This document shows positions 36,000-46,799 of a stretch of DNA of 64,000 nucleotides, one piece after another (position 1 is the stretch's first letter; each line of letters begins with the position of its first letter). The stretch is from Calcarisporiella thermophila CBS 279.70. Taxonomy: Eukaryota > Calcarisporiellomycota. The stretch covers positions 131,702-195,701 of the forward strand of contig NW_027192191.1 of assembly GCF_041956535.1 (NCBI RefSeq), in the 5' to 3' direction. The notes under the pieces are model-generated. The model ran no database searches and was not told where the DNA came from. It saw only the letters and a list, made by a program, of their open reading frames with translations. The translations under genes and the position numbers were made by a program.

Positions 36000-36872
36000 A
36001 AATAAGGGTGCGGCCCTAGGTCTATCCTCTTATTATTATTGTACCATAGGGATATGGATTCTTTATCCGTGTAATTGTAATAGAATGTTCGCCTTTCATC
36101 CTTTCTAGCCTGTCATTGTATAAACAGACTTGTCCTGAATTGGCAGGATACCCTCTCTACTCCACAGTCGAACTACATGGGGAGAAGGCTGGACCTCCGA
36201 GCTTCATCTCCTGAGGGCAGAAGGAATCGGTGGTCTTTAAGTTTGGCCTCCCGCCAAGATATTCTCTCAGCAGAATTCAGAAAGTGGCCCATAGAAGAAC
36301 TTTCGAAGCTTCTGTGCTAATCGGAAATAGGTTCAAACTACAGTGTATGACACAATAGAGGAAGACAACAGCTCTTTTTTTTTCATTTGGGAGCTTAGTT
36401 GAGGATTCGCCCGGTTGGTCGGCACTAGGTTTGCGCCACTTTGTGGCGGGCTGAAGGGGAAAAGAATAGAAAATAACCGTTTTCTCCAGAAAAAAAAACA
36501 AGTTTCTCTAGAAGATAGAATAAGGCAAAAGGGGGAGCTAGACGCTGCAAAGAACTTTCTGGCTAATTTTCTAATTTAGCATCCCGGCCGATGTCGCTCG
36601 TTTTCTCCGACCATACCATTCTAGCTAATAGCTCATCTGGGCTCCTTGCCGTAGGAGGAGCGCTAACCCGATCTGGCTCTGAGGAACAGGCCGGGACCAA
36701 GCCTCTCAACCTTGCCCCTCAACCACCAATTAGATTCGGTTGATTCCTTTCTTTCAGTAATATCTACCACTTTCACTTTTCCCCACTAGAAACCGCCTCT
36801 TCAGCTTTCCTCCCAAGAATTCTCGACCCGAGATTTTGGATCCCCCACTCCATCTCTTAATCTTCCTCGAGA
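36000..36872. other. Intergenic region, nothing recognised
   Basis: About 870 bases between MOD5 and the small zinc-finger gene. Short frames such as 36277-36501 on the minus strand have no coding features. A pyrimidine-rich stretch at 36740-36870 is probably the leader of the next gene. Confidence 0.4.
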
Positions 36873-37160
36873 ATGCCCCCCTACCCCTTCGCCGCCAATT
36901 CGAATTCTTCAGATCGCTACCATTGCCCCCACTGCCGGCTCAACTTCCCCTTTGCATTTTGGTACCGCCACCATGTGACGTACCACCCAACTATATCTCT
37001 GCCGCCTATTCATCATGAGGACGGAGGGCGGGTGTGTCCAGGCTGCAAATACTATGGCAATCTGGTCACCGTGTTGAATCACGTCAACACCTGTAGAGGA
37101 TACAAGCAATGGTTTGTAACAAGTAGAGGGGCTGGCATGGGATCTTGCACTGCACTGTGA
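36873..37160 (+). CDS. Small protein with two Cys/His zinc-finger-like motifs (95 aa)
   Basis: Short reading frame with two metal-binding-like units: CPHCRLNFPFAFWYRHHVTYH (C-x2-C-x12-H-x4-H) and CPGCKYYGNLVTVLNHVNTC (C-x2-C-x12-H-x3-C). The second is a C2HC variant. The remaining sequence is short and has no other domain. A pyrimidine-rich leader precedes the ATG. The C-terminus after residue 80 (KQWFVTSRG) may in fact be intronic, since a weak GTTTGT donor lies there, but I found no convincing next exon before the T-rich stretch at 37170-37430. Function unknown; DNA, RNA or protein binding are all possible. Confidence 0.5.
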   Translation: MPPYPFAANSNSSDRYHCPHCRLNFPFAFWYRHHVTYHPTISLPPIHHEDGGRVCPGCKYYGNLVTVLNHVNTCRGYKQWFVTSRGAGMGSCTAL

Positions 37161-37890
37161 CAACTCTTGTTGATCTTGTTTCTTTTTTTTTCGGCTCTAT
37201 ATACATGTTTTTTTTTTTCCTTTCCTAATTGCAATTTAGCTCTTTTTTCTTGTTTCCTCCCTGAAATCGTATTTAATTCTTTTTTTTTATGGATCTATTC
37301 ATTATTACCAATGTTAAATTTTTATACCTCTATTTTATCCAACCGTATTTTTGCTTCTCACCTGGCTCTTCTCTTTCTTCTCTTCTCCTCAACGTGTATA
37401 CCTTCTCTTCCTGTCTATAATACCTAATCACTTTCCCTCTTGCTACTGCCGTTTTCGGTACCGATCTTGTAAACTGTGAACGTACCTCTCCACATTTCGG
37501 ATAATCCATACTTGGGAGACTAATGCAAGCATAGTTTGGCATGCAAAGCCGTGCAAGTGAAGTAGAACGAGGATTAAATTTTGATAAAGGGGAAGAAGAA
37601 AACAAAAATAAAGAGCAACTTCTTTCAAAAAGAAGGGCAGAACAAACGACAGAGACAAAACCGAGATATAGAAGTACAGGGGGAAGAAGGTGACAGTAAC
37701 ATCAGATATAGGTGTAAATATATAAAACACGCAAAATAAACTACCTGCATCCATTATAATACAAATACTCTGCAGAGCGAAGAAAAGGGATCTACTTTCG
37801 ATCAAGAACACCGAGTTCACTGAAACAGGGGGAGTGCGGGGGCGGGAGGGGGAGAGGGTGTTTCCTGGTCAATTTCCTTTTCATCCCAAG
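37161..37890. other. T-rich and A-rich intergenic region
   Basis: 3' regions of the zinc-finger gene and of the convergent kinase gene. Long T runs occur at 37180-37300 and A-rich sequence at 37560-37740. The frames on the minus strand here have no coding features. Confidence 0.4.
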
Positions 37891-40857
37891 TCAATTCCCA
37901 ATCCTCACATTCTTGAAACCGCCCTCCAACACTTCCAGCCACCGCCCCAAATCCCGAAGCGTCGTCACCAATTCTTCTGCCAGGGCGTCTCCCTCAAGCA
38001 TCAAGTTATCTACGCGAAGAGCCCGTGGCTCGGGGTACCCCGACGTAGCCCCGCCACTGCTGAAGCTACGACCACCGAGGGAGAATCCGGCGGGATGTGA
38101 GTATTTCGGAAACGCATGAGTGGGCGAAAGCATGGTGGGGGAGAGATACTTCTGGCCCCCCGCAATGGGCGGCCGCCCATCATTGACGGAGGAAACGGGG
38201 GGAATGGTCGTGGCAATCTTTAGCGGCAACCCTGCCCCGTTCTGCTTCCCTTTACTCGGCTGCAGCAGTTGAGCCGATAGGACACCGACGCTTCTTTGGC
38301 GGGGCAAGCTGATGTCGCTCGAAGTCATCGCGGGATGACTTCCGGTTTTGTGATGACGTCCCGAAGGCCCTTCGCTGGAGGCCATGGCTTCTTCGGAGGT
38401 GGGAAGAGCAGTTGTAGAACGGACCCGCCGTGCTTGGTGGAGGAAGGTTGGGTGAGATGGCATTGGGCTGCCATCCCTTAAATTTCGCAGTGGTTGAGGA
38501 TATTGCTTTTGCTGTGGCTGTGGCGTTGGCTGTGGTTGTGGTTGTTGCTGTGGTTGCGGTTGCTGTTGTTGTTGTGATAGTGGTGACGGTTGCTGCTGTG
38601 GTTGCGGTTGCGGTTGCGGTTGCGATGGGGGCGGTGGTGGCGGTGGTGGCGGTGGTTTTTGTGCCAAAGCAAGTGAGGATGGTGGAGCAGTAGGCGTAAG
38701 CAGTTGTGAAGACTCAGGAGATTCATCTGTATTAGATCGGGTAAGGTTCGGTTTGATAGACATAGGTGTTCTGCCGGATGTGGGAGTCGAAGTGCCCAGA
38801 GTCAGCGACGAGGCAGGGGCGGGCGACATTGATTTTGAATTGGCTCCGCCTTCGGGCGGGTTCCTGACCGGAGTAGAAGGGGGCTTTGGAGAATCCGGGG
38901 TAGGGGGCATTGGCGATACGGCCGTCTGCAGTGGTTGAGGTGTCGGTTTTGGCTCTGCAGAAGGGGCGGAAATGAGTGGCTTCCCATGCAGGACCATGTT
39001 AGAGGAGAGCGGCTTTTGTACGGAAGTGGAGGCGGCGGTCGATGCATTTTGATCGATAAATAAGCGAAGAAGAGGATGGGATTCAGCATAGCTTTTCTGA
39101 TAGACCCGCGGAGCAGGAGAGAGATGAGCGGATTGAGGGTCGGATGAGGCAGCAGGGGGCACCTCCGACTTACTGGGCGTCTCCTGAGTGTCTGCTGGAG
39201 CGGCGTCGCGGTTCGCCAGCATTTCGGACTCTAGGTTAGGGACTGAAAGAGAGATAGCGGCTCCACTTTCTGGCCTTGCGAATCTACCCGGCTTCCCCTT
39301 CCTGCTGTCCGCATCGTCCTCGCTCGCAGCCGCATCGAACTTGCTTCGCACTGTCATATCAAAGTCCCATGCATCCTCATCCACCCCGAAATCAGCGAGA
39401 TCGAATGCATCTTCTTCGCTACCACTCGAATCATCCGAAGCTTTACGGCGCTCCGTTAGCTTCCACCGTTCGTAGCGGAGGACGAGGTCGCGCAGGATTT
39501 TATGTGTATGTTTGGCCGATTTAATGAATTTGGACTTGAGAAGCTCGTCCGCCGTTGGTCTCTATCCAATGATAGATACGATAAAATGTATAAGGAATGC
39601 TGTCCTTATCTAACACACAAGTCAAACCGGGATGTGCACTTACGTCCACCGGGTCCTCGCATAGGCACTGCCCAACAAACTCCTTCATTGCCACAGAGAA
39701 TGGACCCTCCAACTGTGCAGGTGGGCACCGTGGGATCAAGAATATCGCACGCATTGGATCCTGGTCATGGAACGGTGGGTTGCCAGTAGCGATCTCGTAG
39801 ACCGTGATTCCTAGGGACCAAATATCCGCCTATTCATCGCGTCGATTTGAAATTGAATCCAGTGAGTACAAGCCTATAGAGCGACTTGCTTTAAAAAACT
39901 TGCACGCAAACCTTAAAATCATAGTGAGATCCCTGTCGTATTACTTCAGGAGCCATCCAGTACCTGGCAAGTGGAAAAAGCGTAATGATATGGTTAGCAG
40001 TGACCATATTAAAATGAAAGAAAGTTGGTCATTTACGGTGTGCCAACAAATGAGTTTCGTTTGAACGAGTTCATTGAGACTTGACCTGCAACTCCAAAAT
40101 CGCACAGTTGAACACGGCCATCCTCTGTCAAGAGGATATTGGCCGCTGCATGAGGGAGAGGGGGGGAGGGGAAAGACCCATTTGATTAGAAAGCTAAATG
40201 AAGAATTTAAATTTGTCCGAACTTACCTTTGATATCGCGATGTATTATACCGTTTTTGTGGAGGTATACTAAGGCCTGCACGACTTCGCGGGTAATGACC
40301 ACGATGTATTTTTCTTCGATCTTCCCACATTTCATCTATATTTCCCCACGTCAATATATTTATAAATCCTCAATCCAACGGATCATTTCTTAGATTCTAG
40401 CACTTACTAGAGTGCGGATACTTCCGCCCGCAGCAAAATCCATCACAATCCACAGCTTCGTCCCGTTGAGGAAACTCCCATGATACCGCGCTATGTTCTG
40501 TGAGTTGCTATGTTTAAGCTGCGAGAGGAGTGCAATCTCCTTCTGAATGTCGACAACATCGTCTTCCTTTGTATCCAGATTCAAAACTTTAATGGCAACG
40601 ATCTGCCTGGAGATGTTGTTGATCCTGTAGAGTGCATCCAGTCAGCATCCAGCGCAAATTATGAAAGCGGCTATTCAAGTTTACCCCTTATACACTGTGC
40701 CATACGCTCCTCGCCCAACTAGCTCCAGCTTTGTGTAGAGCTGATTAGCCGATTGGCCGTTGCGACCCTCGTGGTGGGTGGGCAGATCGACGGCCGTTGC
40801 AGATCTGAGCTTGCTTGTGGGGGAGGAGGCAGACCGGAGGTCTTGCGTTAGCTGCAT
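37891..40857 (-). CDS. GCK/Ste20-family protein kinase with PQ-rich tail, seven exons
   Basis: Germinal-centre-type Ste20 kinase, closest in style to GCK-III/Kic1/Nak1 kinases of the morphogenesis (RAM/MOR) network. Exons 40685-40857, 40408-40624, 40227-40335, 40037-40145, 39912-39963, 39644-39829, 37891-39561 (838 residues). Kinase motifs in order: [118 protein letters not shown]. The long tail of about 540 residues is low complexity: an acidic segment ([20 protein letters not shown]), Pro/Ser-rich stretches, nine Pro in a row followed by PQ/Q repeats, and a conserved-looking end [18 protein letters not shown]. The start ATG is the first Met upstream of the kinase domain; an upstream exon is possible. 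Confidence 0.9.
38500..38680 (-). repeat. Coding Gln/Pro triplet repeats in the kinase tail
   Basis: Imperfect CAG/CAA/CCA repeats (plus strand: gctgtggttgcggttg units) encoding runs of Pro and alternating Pro-Gln. Such tracts are length-variable and prone to slippage. Confidence 0.75.
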
Positions 40858-41274
40858 GCAAAGGACTGCGTCAACGTCCAACAATAAAGTGAGCTCGTTC
40901 CGTTAATGGGGGGAGAGGGGAAGTAGGGCAAAATAGAAATCGGGTGAAAATAGAATAGGAGAACGAAATCAAGTGAGGCGTCGAATAACCCTAAGCCGAG
41001 TGCTTAGTTTTGATAGATTGAGAGGGAGGGGGGGGGGAAATAGATAAATGCTATTAGTAGAAAAAAAAATAAGTTTACAGTACAAGAGGCAATTAAGACA
41101 ACACTAAACAGAAATATTGGCTAACGACTGCAGTTTATACACATATTAAAGAACCAAAACATAGGGGCAGGAGCGTAACTGGAAACCAAAAATGTAAACA
41201 GATAAAATAATGCAGACAGAAAAATACGGTGACAAAAAACACAACAAAAACAAAAGGAACCCTAAGTATAAAGC

Positions 41275-42551
41275 TTAAATATCTTCAGGTGACAACATTA
41301 GAAGCTCGTCAAGATCTATCTCCCTATCCTCCTTCCCATAGGATTCTACAACAATCATTGGGTTGCGTAGGGCTCTTTGCGGAGTTTGCTTCACTTGGAC
41401 CGCCGATTCAAAAGAGGCTGTGGCACAGGTTGAAGAGTTGCCAGTGTCAGAAAGGGGCGAATTCGTGCGAGAAGCTTCAGAGCGGCTACCATGGTTGTTC
41501 TCTATCTCGTCGTGCCGATGGTGTCGCAAGATGTCTCCTGCCTCTGGAAGTGGTTCTAACTCCTGTGCATTGCTGTTAAGTCGATTCTCCTCTTTACCTC
41601 CATGCCGGCTTTTCTCATTTGTATCACCCGGTTCTCTCGGCGCAGATTTCAAATCCGCTGCGGTCCCTCCGCTCGATTTCCCTGGGACTTCCTTAGCCTC
41701 CTGACTACTTACTGAGGATGTGGAAGATAAGTTAATCTCAGATGCGTACGATGTAACTGACGCGGCAAGCCAGCCTGCCCAGCGGTTGACTATGATCGGC
41801 CATTCGGTATTTTCTTTGGCAGGAGTGGCGACGGTTTGTTTGGCAGCATCGCGCGCATGCGTATGATCAGATTGAGCTGAGCTAGAAGAGGATGATGCGG
41901 GATGTGACCCAGGATGCTGATCTCCGATCTGCTGTGCTAACAACTTCTGCCCCTAAATAAGGAGGAGCTGTGAGGATAAGCAAAAGAAGACTACAGGCGA
42001 AGAGTTTACTTTTGCCAGGGAATCAACCACTATTTGATGCAATAGGGCAAGCCCTCTTCGAGCCAGCTCTTCCCACCTTTGCTTTATACTCGACTGGTAA
42101 TTCTCAATGGCCTTGTCAATTTCACGCTCATGTTGAGTGAAGTAAGGCTCAACCACCGTCCTGTACAGAAACACAGATCCCTAAAAATAGCATGGGTAAG
42201 TCTGCTTCTAGGTCCTCGTGGATACCCATCCGTACCTGAGTTTGAGGCAAAATAAGCCAAAGGATAAAAAGGAATTTCATTTCATAATAAAAAGGGAACC
42301 TAGAGGAAATAAGAAGGCGCATCAGAATTGAATTTATCACCCCATTCCGCTGATATTTTGTTTTACCAGAATATAAAGAGATCGGCCAGAGTTTCAGCGA
42401 CCCCAATAAGTCCCATGACCGACCAATACATCAGCCAAGGAGGAAGTACAGTACCATCGTTACAACGAAGTGCTTTATATGAGGCGTAGGCGGGATAAAG
42501 CTGGAGTAAAAGGGTTCGAATAATGGAGAAGCAGAAGGATGGAATTAACAT
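41275..42551 (-). CDS. REEP/Yop1 (TB2/DP1/HVA22) family ER-shaping protein, four exons
   Basis: Hairpin membrane protein that curves ER tubules. Exons 42367-42551, 42236-42299, 42010-42180, 41275-41952 (365 residues). The N-terminal domain is diagnostic: LYPAYASYKALRC, WLMYWSVMGLIGVAETLAD, FPFYYEMKFLFILWLILPQT, QGSVFLYRTVVEPYFTQHER, EIDKAIENY. An amphipathic helix follows (SSIKQRWEELARRGLALLHQ). The last 220 residues are Ser/Glu/Asn-rich and disordered, ending in an acidic EDREIDLDELLMLSPEDI. The long tail is more like REEP1-4 than the short Yop1/REEP5 proteins. Divergent from the tRNA-Gln region, convergent with nothing nearby. Confidence 0.92.
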
Positions 42552-42891
42552 TACAACCGATGAATACTGGACCTATTCGAGATCGGAAGTCTGTGAGGGA
42601 AGTTAATGAGATGATAGCTGATATTGTGTAACGTCGAGGAAATAAAAAGGGGAGAGTGACTAAAGTCGTAGAGGCAAGCCTACGTCACCTTCAACTCAAT
42701 TTGACCGTTGTTCCTGCCTCATCTTGGAACAAGCTCTAATGCTAAAACGGTATGGAGCTAAGCTTGAAAAAAATGCTTAAAAAGCTTCCCAATGGGCCAT
42801 TTTGCTAGTCGATATGATTATATATATGCCAAAATAAAATTCAATCGGATACTAGGTATGTTTGTGAAAGGAAAAAAATTTAAAATTTAAT

Positions 42892-42963
42892 GGTTCTACT
42901 GAGACTCGAACTCAGATTACAGGATTCAGAGTCCTGGGTGCTAACCAATTACACTATAGAACC
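42892..42963 (-). tRNA. tRNA-Gln(CTG)
   Basis: 72-nt cloverleaf on the minus strand. The acceptor stem GGTTCTA pairs perfectly with TAGAACC; the D arm reads GTGT-AATTGGTTA-GCAC; the anticodon arm is CAGGA-CTCTGAA-TCCTG with anticodon CTG (reads CAG, Gln); the T arm is CTGAG-TTCGAGT-CTCAG. No intron. The following minus-strand bases are T-rich (ATTAAATTTTAAATTTTTTTCC), giving a Pol III terminator. Confidence 0.97.
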
Positions 42964-43464
42964 GTCATATTTTTTGTTAAGAGAAAATAGGTTTTTGATA
43001 TAGACTCGAAATTAGCAGTCACAAAATTTTGTTGAGCTGAAAAGGTAGGCCAGGAGCATTACTTGGGTGATTTTGACGTAGATGCTACCCTACCGTTTTA
43101 ACTGTACAGGATACTTTTCAATAAAGATCCATTAATCTCAAAAAATAAAAATCAATGAATTGAAAGTAGTTTTTCTAAACTCCACTGGTGCTTCAAATTA
43201 ATTGAAATATAAATATTATTTTGAAAACTCTTGTACTTTTTGCAGCAAGCGTAGAATGGATTATTATTAGTATATTATTAGTAGTGAATTTTACATTTTA
43301 CATACAATATAATACCTATGTCTTATTATCAGACGAATCCTATATGTAACCCTATATATGTTTGTTATTTAACAATCAGGGATAGCGTTGTATGATCCAC
43401 CTGGAATTACTTCTTAGCTGTACACACTGGCTTGCCATCCCTACTTCCGCCGCTTATACATGGG
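42964..43464. other. AT-rich intergenic region
   Basis: About 500 bases of AT-rich DNA with no gene recognised; it carries the upstream region of the tRNA and the 3' region of the small secreted protein gene. Confidence 0.4.
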
Positions 43465-43830
43465 CTAGCACTCGCCTAACACATACTTGCTGCCGAAAGA
43501 CGCGCAGTAGTTCTTGGACACTATTGCGTACTTTTCACAATCTTCAACCGGTGATGCAACAAATACGCCTCTCACTAGCTTAAGATTCTCAGGTTCGGTC
43601 ACTACGGTTGAGGCCAGGCGTAGCGAGTTCGCTATCGCAGCTGCAATTACGCCGTTACAGCAACCAATTGATGTGCCATTGACACACACCAACTTAAGAT
43701 TTGTACGAATTCCGACGGAATTGATCGCCTGCGACATTCCTTTAGTCACCGCGCCATATACCGTCGGAGAAGCCTTAGTGAAGGTGGCACAGATGACGCA
43801 GATTAGAATATGAATTAATGTTTTTCGCAT
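43465..43830 (-). CDS. Small secreted Cys-containing protein (121 aa)
   Basis: Single exon. Signal peptide MRKTLIHILICVICATFTKA, predicted cleavage before SPTVYG. The mature chain of about 100 residues has six Cys, arranged C...CC...C...C...C (CVNGTSIGCCNGV, DCEKYAIV, YCASFG, with the last residue also Cys). That fits three disulfides. The small-residue, Val-rich middle and the CC pair are loosely hydrophobin-like, but the spacing and number of Cys (hydrophobins have eight) do not match, so I do not assign it. A TATATAA element lies about 18-24 nt upstream of the ATG on the minus strand (43848-43854). Function unknown; a small effector-like or surface protein is possible. Confidence 0.6.
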   Translation of the reverse strand: MRKTLIHILICVICATFTKASPTVYGAVTKGMSQAINSVGIRTNLKLVCVNGTSIGCCNGVIAAAIANSLRLASTVVTEPENLKLVRGVFVASPVEDCEKYAIVSKNYCASFGSKYVLGEC

Positions 43831-44000
43831 TTAAAGAAAAACAAATATTATATACAGCTAAGAAAAAAAAAAGAATTGTTAACCCGAGGATAAAACGATA
43901 ATATATACCAATAAATTACCCCAGCAGTTTCTAACCTCATAATCTAAAATTATCTAGTCTCTAAATCTAATCCTCTATTCTACGCGACTTAACCATTGAT

Positions 44001-44282
44001 CTAAAATATGTGCCAATGCACCTCACAACGTTTCACACTTTCAAAACCAGGAAAGTTAATTGTTATTTTTTTTTTTGGTAATAATCTGCTTGGAAAAGAG
44101 CCGAAAATTCCATTCTTTAACTGATTCCATAAATTATTAACTTTCTTAGCTATCCCCAAAACCTTATGTATATAAACATATATCCCTTTCAATTGAGGTG
44201 GCTTTAATTTATTAGGGTCCTTAAATTGCAATAATAAACTGAAATTGATCAAAAATGTGGTTAGAATTTTCCATAACCCCAT
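44001..44282 (-). CDS. Possible small secreted protein (93 aa), weak
   Basis: Frame with a hydrophobic N-terminus (MGLWKILTTFLINFSLLLQF) that could be a signal peptide, then a basic chain with a KKK stretch and a single Cys near the end. No family and no clear promoter. It is included because it sits between two better-supported secreted-protein genes; it could equally be a chance frame in AT-rich DNA. Confidence 0.22.
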   Translation of the reverse strand: MGLWKILTTFLINFSLLLQFKDPNKLKPPQLKGIYVYIHKVLGIAKKVNNLWNQLKNGIFGSFPSRLLPKKKITINFPGFESVKRCEVHWHIF

Positions 44283-44737
44283 TGAGCAGAAGGCTTTCTA
44301 TTTTCCGCCTATCTCTTCGAATTAAAGTCTTTTTATCAATTATAGTCAGTACAAGGCCGGTCATTGATCATAAAGGACACTGGCAAAGATGGTGGGAGAA
44401 CGTATGATTTCAGCTATTTTTCTAACAAACCAAATAAAAGTTGCCGCCTCCGAATATTACGTTCATTAAGGTCATATACTTCATTATCCAATTTATCATA
44501 CTTCGCTTTGTGTTACTAGTCCTCAGTATAATAATGAGAATAGCAGAGGCGTAAAATTATCCTCATCAGTTTATAGACCCTTGCATAAACTCAATTGGCA
44601 ATCAAACCTTTTCGGGCCGGGGGATGGACGAAAAATTTTAAAACCATCGATAAGTGATCCTGCAACTATTTGAACTTTGAGATTTGTTCTATAGTATTTA
44701 CTTTCTTTTAGTAGAATCATAACCCACAAACGCAGTC

Positions 44738-45067
44738 ATGTTCAACAGCTTCAAAAAAGTTTTTTATGTATTCTTGATCGAGTTTCTCTACTTAGCGTTT
44801 CCGATCATGGGGGAATCCCCACTTCGTTCGGGTTGCGAGTACTTTATCCCTCCAGATATCGGGTCTCGGGATATCCTGCCGGTAAAATGCTTTGCAAGGC
44901 CAGTGTCAGGAAACTGTCTAGCCTACTTCCCCAAATATTACTACGATTCTTATGCGCGGGCATGCAAACAGTATATATATGGCGGATGTGGGGGTTGTGT
45001 GGTATTTGACACTCTGGAGGCATGCAAAGAATCGTGTGTCAAGCCCGACTCCTCTTGCTCAAACTAA
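44738..45067 (+). CDS. Secreted single Kunitz/BPTI-domain protein (109 aa)
   Basis: Single exon with an N-terminal hydrophobic signal region (about residues 1-25) and one Kunitz-type serine-protease-inhibitor domain at about residues 52-101. Cys spacing is C-x8-C-x15-C-x7-C-x11-C-x3-C, against the family norm of x8, x15, x7, x12, x3. The YGGC element before the fourth Cys is kept. The residue after the second Cys (P1 position) is Leu, which in other Kunitz proteins favours chymotrypsin- or elastase-like targets. Two extra features are odd: an additional Cys three residues after the fourth canonical Cys, and one residue missing in the fourth gap, where animal domains have an Asn-Asn-Phe region. 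A further Cys lies upstream (GCEYF) and one near the end, so an extra disulfide is possible. Whether it inhibits a protease is unproven. Confidence 0.82.
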   Translation: MFNSFKKVFYVFLIEFLYLAFPIMGESPLRSGCEYFIPPDIGSRDILPVKCFARPVSGNCLAYFPKYYYDSYARACKQYIYGGCGGCVVFDTLEACKESCVKPDSSCSN

Positions 45068-45705
45068 TTATTATCAATGGTCGAAAATTTCAAAGGAATA
45101 AAATAAAAAATCGCATTTCCTAATTACGTCTTCACAAAATCATGTCCAAAAAAAAACAATATATTTACTAAGAATTCAGGAATGTTAAAACAATCATTTC
45201 ACTCTGAGGAGTGATAAGTAGAAGATGGACATTTATTACCACAATAATCTATCGCATTTATAAAGCTATAGCTTCCAGAGACAGCAAAACAATCAATAGA
45301 AAACTTTGCCAATACAGGATAAAATATTAGTGTAAGGATATATTTTCAAACATCCTAGTATATTGTCTGAATCTTTCGACTCATCCGTTAGGTATCTCTG
45401 AGTATTATGACTTAGGCGTTTCCAGCACTACAGGTTGTTTAGTCTCCCCTCAAGCTAAGCAAGTACAGAGTAGAGAAAATGAAATAGCTCTATGCCTTGT
45501 TTGAAATAGACCAGCAACATGCTAATCCACGAAGTGATATATTTTTATAAGCATTCAAGATAGAAATCAATAAGCGTAACTTAAGAGACATTACAAATAT
45601 CCAAAAATGGGGAATTGAATACTACTAGCAGATAGGTGAGGAGTAAACTTGAAACCCGCTCTGGTGCCGATATATTTATGTGCATCTTCATCTTCATCCA
45701 CAAAT
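45068..45705. other. AT-rich intergenic region
   Basis: About 640 bases between convergent Kunitz and GST genes. Nothing recognised. Confidence 0.4.
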
Positions 45706-46417
45706 TTAGAATGCATATAAATTTTCTTCGTAGATGCGTTTCACTCCCACTTCGTTCCTTACCGCCTCGAACACTTTCACTAATTCGGGTGTCTTATCTT
45801 TATTCACCATCGAGTTATACTCCTCCATGCCGAAAAATTTCTGAAGCTTGATTAGCAAACTAAACATGTGTATATCGGCAACGGTGAGTTTGTTGTCCAA
45901 GTAGTGACCATTACCGCCGAATTTTTTGATAAGACGCTCGTGATAGGGAAGAAGCTTGTGAGCATTTTCAATGACCAGCTTTTTGCCTGCCTCCTTCTTC
46001 TCCTCATCTTCTTGGAAGAAATAATGGGTCACCATACAAAGTACTAGTTCGAGCACCGAATCCATTACCATCTCCACCAATGCCGTCTCTTCATTGGTAT
46101 TGCCCATCAGTCCATATTCACGTCCTATGTAACGAGAAATGGTTTGCGATTCGGCAAATTCATAGCGGGTGCCATCAGGCTTTGTAACATAGAGTACAGG
46201 AAGATGGCCGAAGGGAGTAGTGGCTTTTTCAGTGTTCCAATCTTGGACTTGCCGAAACGTGTAATCAGCCTATCGATGAAACTAGTTTGCTCACAAAATA
46301 GAACTTCAGTGCATTGTTCTATAGACTTACATTGACGATCTCTAGGATTGTAATGAACGGCTGGCTGAGAGCAGCGCGTTTAAAATAAAACACTTCATAC
46401 TTTGTTTGAGAGGTCAT
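45706..46417 (-). CDS. Glutathione S-transferase (sigma-like), two exons
   Basis: Cytosolic GST for glutathione conjugation or related thiol chemistry. Exons 46331-46417 and 45706-46269 (216 residues). N-terminal thioredoxin-like domain: KYEVFYFKRAALSQPFITIL, with Tyr near residue 8-11 in the catalytic position, then TPFGHLPVLYV and the gamma-Glu-binding FAESQTISRYIGREYGL. C-terminal helical domain with a conserved YLDNKLTVADIHMFSLL motif. The order and the GHLPVL...ESQTISRYI pattern fit the sigma-like fungal GSTs. Substrate unknown. It sits between the Kunitz and metalloprotease genes. Confidence 0.92.
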
Positions 46418-46799
46418 TTTATGTATTTTGCATCCGGAATTGAACGAGTCCAACTTTCAACTCCATATTACCGAATTTGAAATTGTTTGCCTCAGGAGGC
46501 TTAGAATTCGAAGAGGGATAAGTATTTTAAGCGATCTTTCTTGTCCAAGGTTGAGCGCACTTAGGAATATTGTTGGGTATATGCCAAGCTCTTATATTGA
46601 TAAAAAAATGAGTAGGTAAGGTTGAAATATTCAAATAAATAAAGAGGTCATATCAAAATATACAGGATTTCTAATACATCTCCTTCAAACCGCAAAAAAA
46701 AGAAAAAGGGCATTAATATTATGAGCAAGTAAAAACCAATCATTATCAAAACAACCTGAGAGGTATAAGTAGGATTAGGAGTCTATTATTAAATAAATG

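Noticed and set aside
37443-37820. 125-codon hydrophobic frame on the minus strand
   Set aside because: Phe/Leu-rich translation of A/T-rich 3' sequence of the kinase gene; no consistent membrane topology and no homologous motif recognised.
43465-43830. Hydrophobin assignment for the small secreted protein
   Set aside because: It has a CC pair but only six Cys in the mature chain and the wrong spacing, while hydrophobins have eight Cys in a fixed pattern.
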